Shown here: in pieces, positions 63,005 to 64,000 of the stretch
How the letters are laid out: the number at the start of each line of letters is the position of its first letter
Position numbering within the stretch: the stretch's first letter is position 1
Assembly: GCA_902544985.1 (NCBI GenBank)
Contig: CACCFV010000003.1
Span: forward strand, 1 to 64,000
Reading direction: 5' to 3'
Source of the DNA: an uncultured Pelagibacteraceae bacterium
GTDB lineage: Bacteria > Pseudomonadota > Alphaproteobacteria > Pelagibacterales > Pelagibacteraceae
Length of the DNA: 64,000 nucleotides
The notes under the pieces: generated by a model
Databases searched by the model: none
Seen by the model: only the letters and a program-made list of their open reading frames with translations
Told to the model about the DNA's origin: nothing
Position numbers and translations under genes: made by a program

Positions 63005-63862
63005 TTGCCACTAAAACACTTATTCATTTTAATCTTTATAATGATAGCTCATGGAAGTGCTTTTCCCGTAGCTAAGTTGGCTCTTAATAATTCAGTTCCA
63101 CCCATCTTAATGGCCTCATTAAGAATGGGATTGGTCTTTTTGTTACTAATACCTTTTTGGAAATTTAAACTCCCTAATAAAAAATTTTACAAACCATTGA
63201 TTTTATTTTCAATATCTATGGGTGTTTTAGTTTATGTATTTATGAATTTATCATTATTTCATTCCTCAATAATTGCTCCTATAATTTTAGGATCTCAACT
63301 TGCAATACCGTTTGGAATACTAGCAAGTGCTTTTCTCTTAAATGAAAATATAAGTAAAAATAAATGGATTTTGATTTTCACCTCCTTTATTGGAATAGTC
63401 ATAATCTTTTTTGATCCTAAATTAACAGAAAACTATTTGGGTTTATTTTTTGCTAGTCTTATGGCTTTATTTTTTGGACTTGCACAAGTTTATTCTAGGC
63501 AACTAAAAGAGCTGCCAATAAGTATGATAAATGCTAGCACGGGAATTTTTGGTTTTGTAACACTCATAATTATTTCAGCTTTCATTGAAGGTAATGTTCA
63601 AGAAAATATTGAACAAATAGATTTTGAGTCATGGACGCTCATATCTTATCAAGCAGTGATAGTATCTTTATGTGCACACCTGCTGATGTTTTATCTCTAT
63701 AAATTTTATACTGTTGGTAAGATTTTTCCTTTTTATTCCCTCTTTCCAATATTTGGGATTATTCTCACTTATCTAGTTTTTGGTGAAGTGCCCACTATTT
63801 TGTTCATATTGGGTGGTATAATTGTAATTACTTCAGTGTTTTTTTTACACAAAATTAAATAA
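63005..63862 (+). CDS. EamA/DMT-family transporter
   Basis: Ten-span carrier of 285 residues beginning from a TTG start 9 bases after the TerC gene. Repeat one: FIMIAHGSAFPVAKLALNNSVPPILMASLRM (in part) and LGSQLAIPFGILASAFLLNENI; repeat two: FGLAQVYSRQLKELPISM and FYSLFPIFGIILTYLVFGEVP. It is more divergent from the other three EamA genes of the window than they are from each other by eye. Substrate unknown. Confidence 0.86.
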   Translation: MPLKHLFILIFIMIAHGSAFPVAKLALNNSVPPILMASLRMGLVFLLLIPFWKFKLPNKKFYKPLILFSISMGVLVYVFMNLSLFHSSIIAPIILGSQLAIPFGILASAFLLNENISKNKWILIFTSFIGIVIIFFDPKLTENYLGLFFASLMALFFGLAQVYSRQLKELPISMINASTGIFGFVTLIIISAFIEGNVQENIEQIDFESWTLISYQAVIVSLCAHLLMFYLYKFYTVGKIFPFYSLFPIFGIILTYLVFGEVPTILFILGGIIVITSVFFLHKIK

Positions 63863-63937
63863 TTTGCTTATTGCAACTTTTTATAAATCAGATTTAATTT
63901 GGTTTTTAAAAATTTTTAACAATAAAAGAGGATAATA

Positions 63938-64000
63938 ATGAAAAAACTATTTGTGGCTGCATTTATATTTGTTTCTACTTTTACAACAAATGTTTTTGCA
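63938..64000 (+). CDS. Truncated exported protein (signal peptide only)
   Basis: Twenty-one codons reach the window edge: MKKLFVAAFIFVSTFTTNVFA, a textbook signal peptide ending in an AxA-like VFA cleavage motif. A good ribosome-binding site, AGAGGAT, precedes the ATG by a few bases, rare in this window, suggesting a well-expressed protein such as a transporter binding protein. Identity cannot be told. The 75 bases before it are AT rich with no clear terminator for the EamA gene. Confidence 0.8.
   Translation, partial: MKKLFVAAFIFVSTFTTNVFA

Noticed and set aside
1-64000. Mobile elements, prophage, CRISPR arrays, tRNA or rRNA genes
   Set aside because: No transposase, integrase, regularly spaced repeats or cloverleaf-like sequence was seen in any gap; gaps are all under 300 bases.

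Overview
The window looks like a piece of a streamlined marine alphaproteobacterial chromosome, most probably SAR11 (Pelagibacterales, 'Candidatus Pelagibacter' type). The reasons are very low GC with lysine/isoleucine/asparagine-rich proteins, almost no intergenic DNA (no gap reaches 300 bases), head-to-tail and tail-to-tail gene overlaps, alphaproteobacterial gene orders, and a glycine riboswitch ahead of gcvT as known from Pelagibacter. I see no insertion sequence, prophage, CRISPR array, rRNA or tRNA gene. This taxonomic call is inference from content and style, not from a search.

Left part (1-38.6 kb) is mainly core housekeeping in conserved alphaproteobacterial blocks: mrcA and rne; thiS-thiG; aroQ-accB-accC with the DUF2155 and NDUFA12-like genes; aspS, an Hda-like gene and a DUF2066-like gene; purM-purN; ndk-pepA; lptF-lptG-lptD-surA-pdxA-rsmA; gmk, acpP, fabG, fabD; rpsF-rpsR-rplI-dnaB; an RND/MMPL exporter, cvpA, purF; then an HD-domain protein with gshA-gshB and an EamA exporter, an MFS carrier and cmk. 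Several genes usual in these blocks in other alphaproteobacteria (aat, holC, fabF/mltG/yicC, alr/radA) are not at the expected places.

Middle part (38.6-54 kb) is accessory. It holds a charged coiled-coil protein of unknown role, a three-gene EamA-creatinase-amidinotransferase operon for guanidino compounds, an IscU/SufU-like scaffold, an HPP membrane protein, NAD-dependent formate dehydrogenase, exported MsrA, SelO, a 2OG-Fe oxygenase, a DadA-type FAD oxidoreductase, TspO, an SDR, and a DUF3833 lipoprotein / CFA-synthase-like / DUF1365 / FAD-oxidoreductase lipid-modification set.

Right part (54-64 kb) holds gcvT-gcvH-gcvP behind a tandem glycine riboswitch with a visible start-codon-masking alternative helix, another EamA carrier, the 5-oxoprolinase genes pxpB-pxpC and divergent pxpA, a TPR protein, a TerC-family membrane protein, an EamA carrier and the signal peptide of a truncated exported protein.

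Read together, creatinase (creatine to sarcosine plus urea), the amidinotransferase, a possible sarcosine-type oxidase, the glycine cleavage system and formate dehydrogenase could form a route from guanidino osmolytes through sarcosine and glycine to C1 units and CO2. Glutathione synthesis and 5-oxoproline recycling form a second metabolic theme, and oxidative/photo-oxidative damage control (MsrA, SelO, TspO, CFA-like set) a third.
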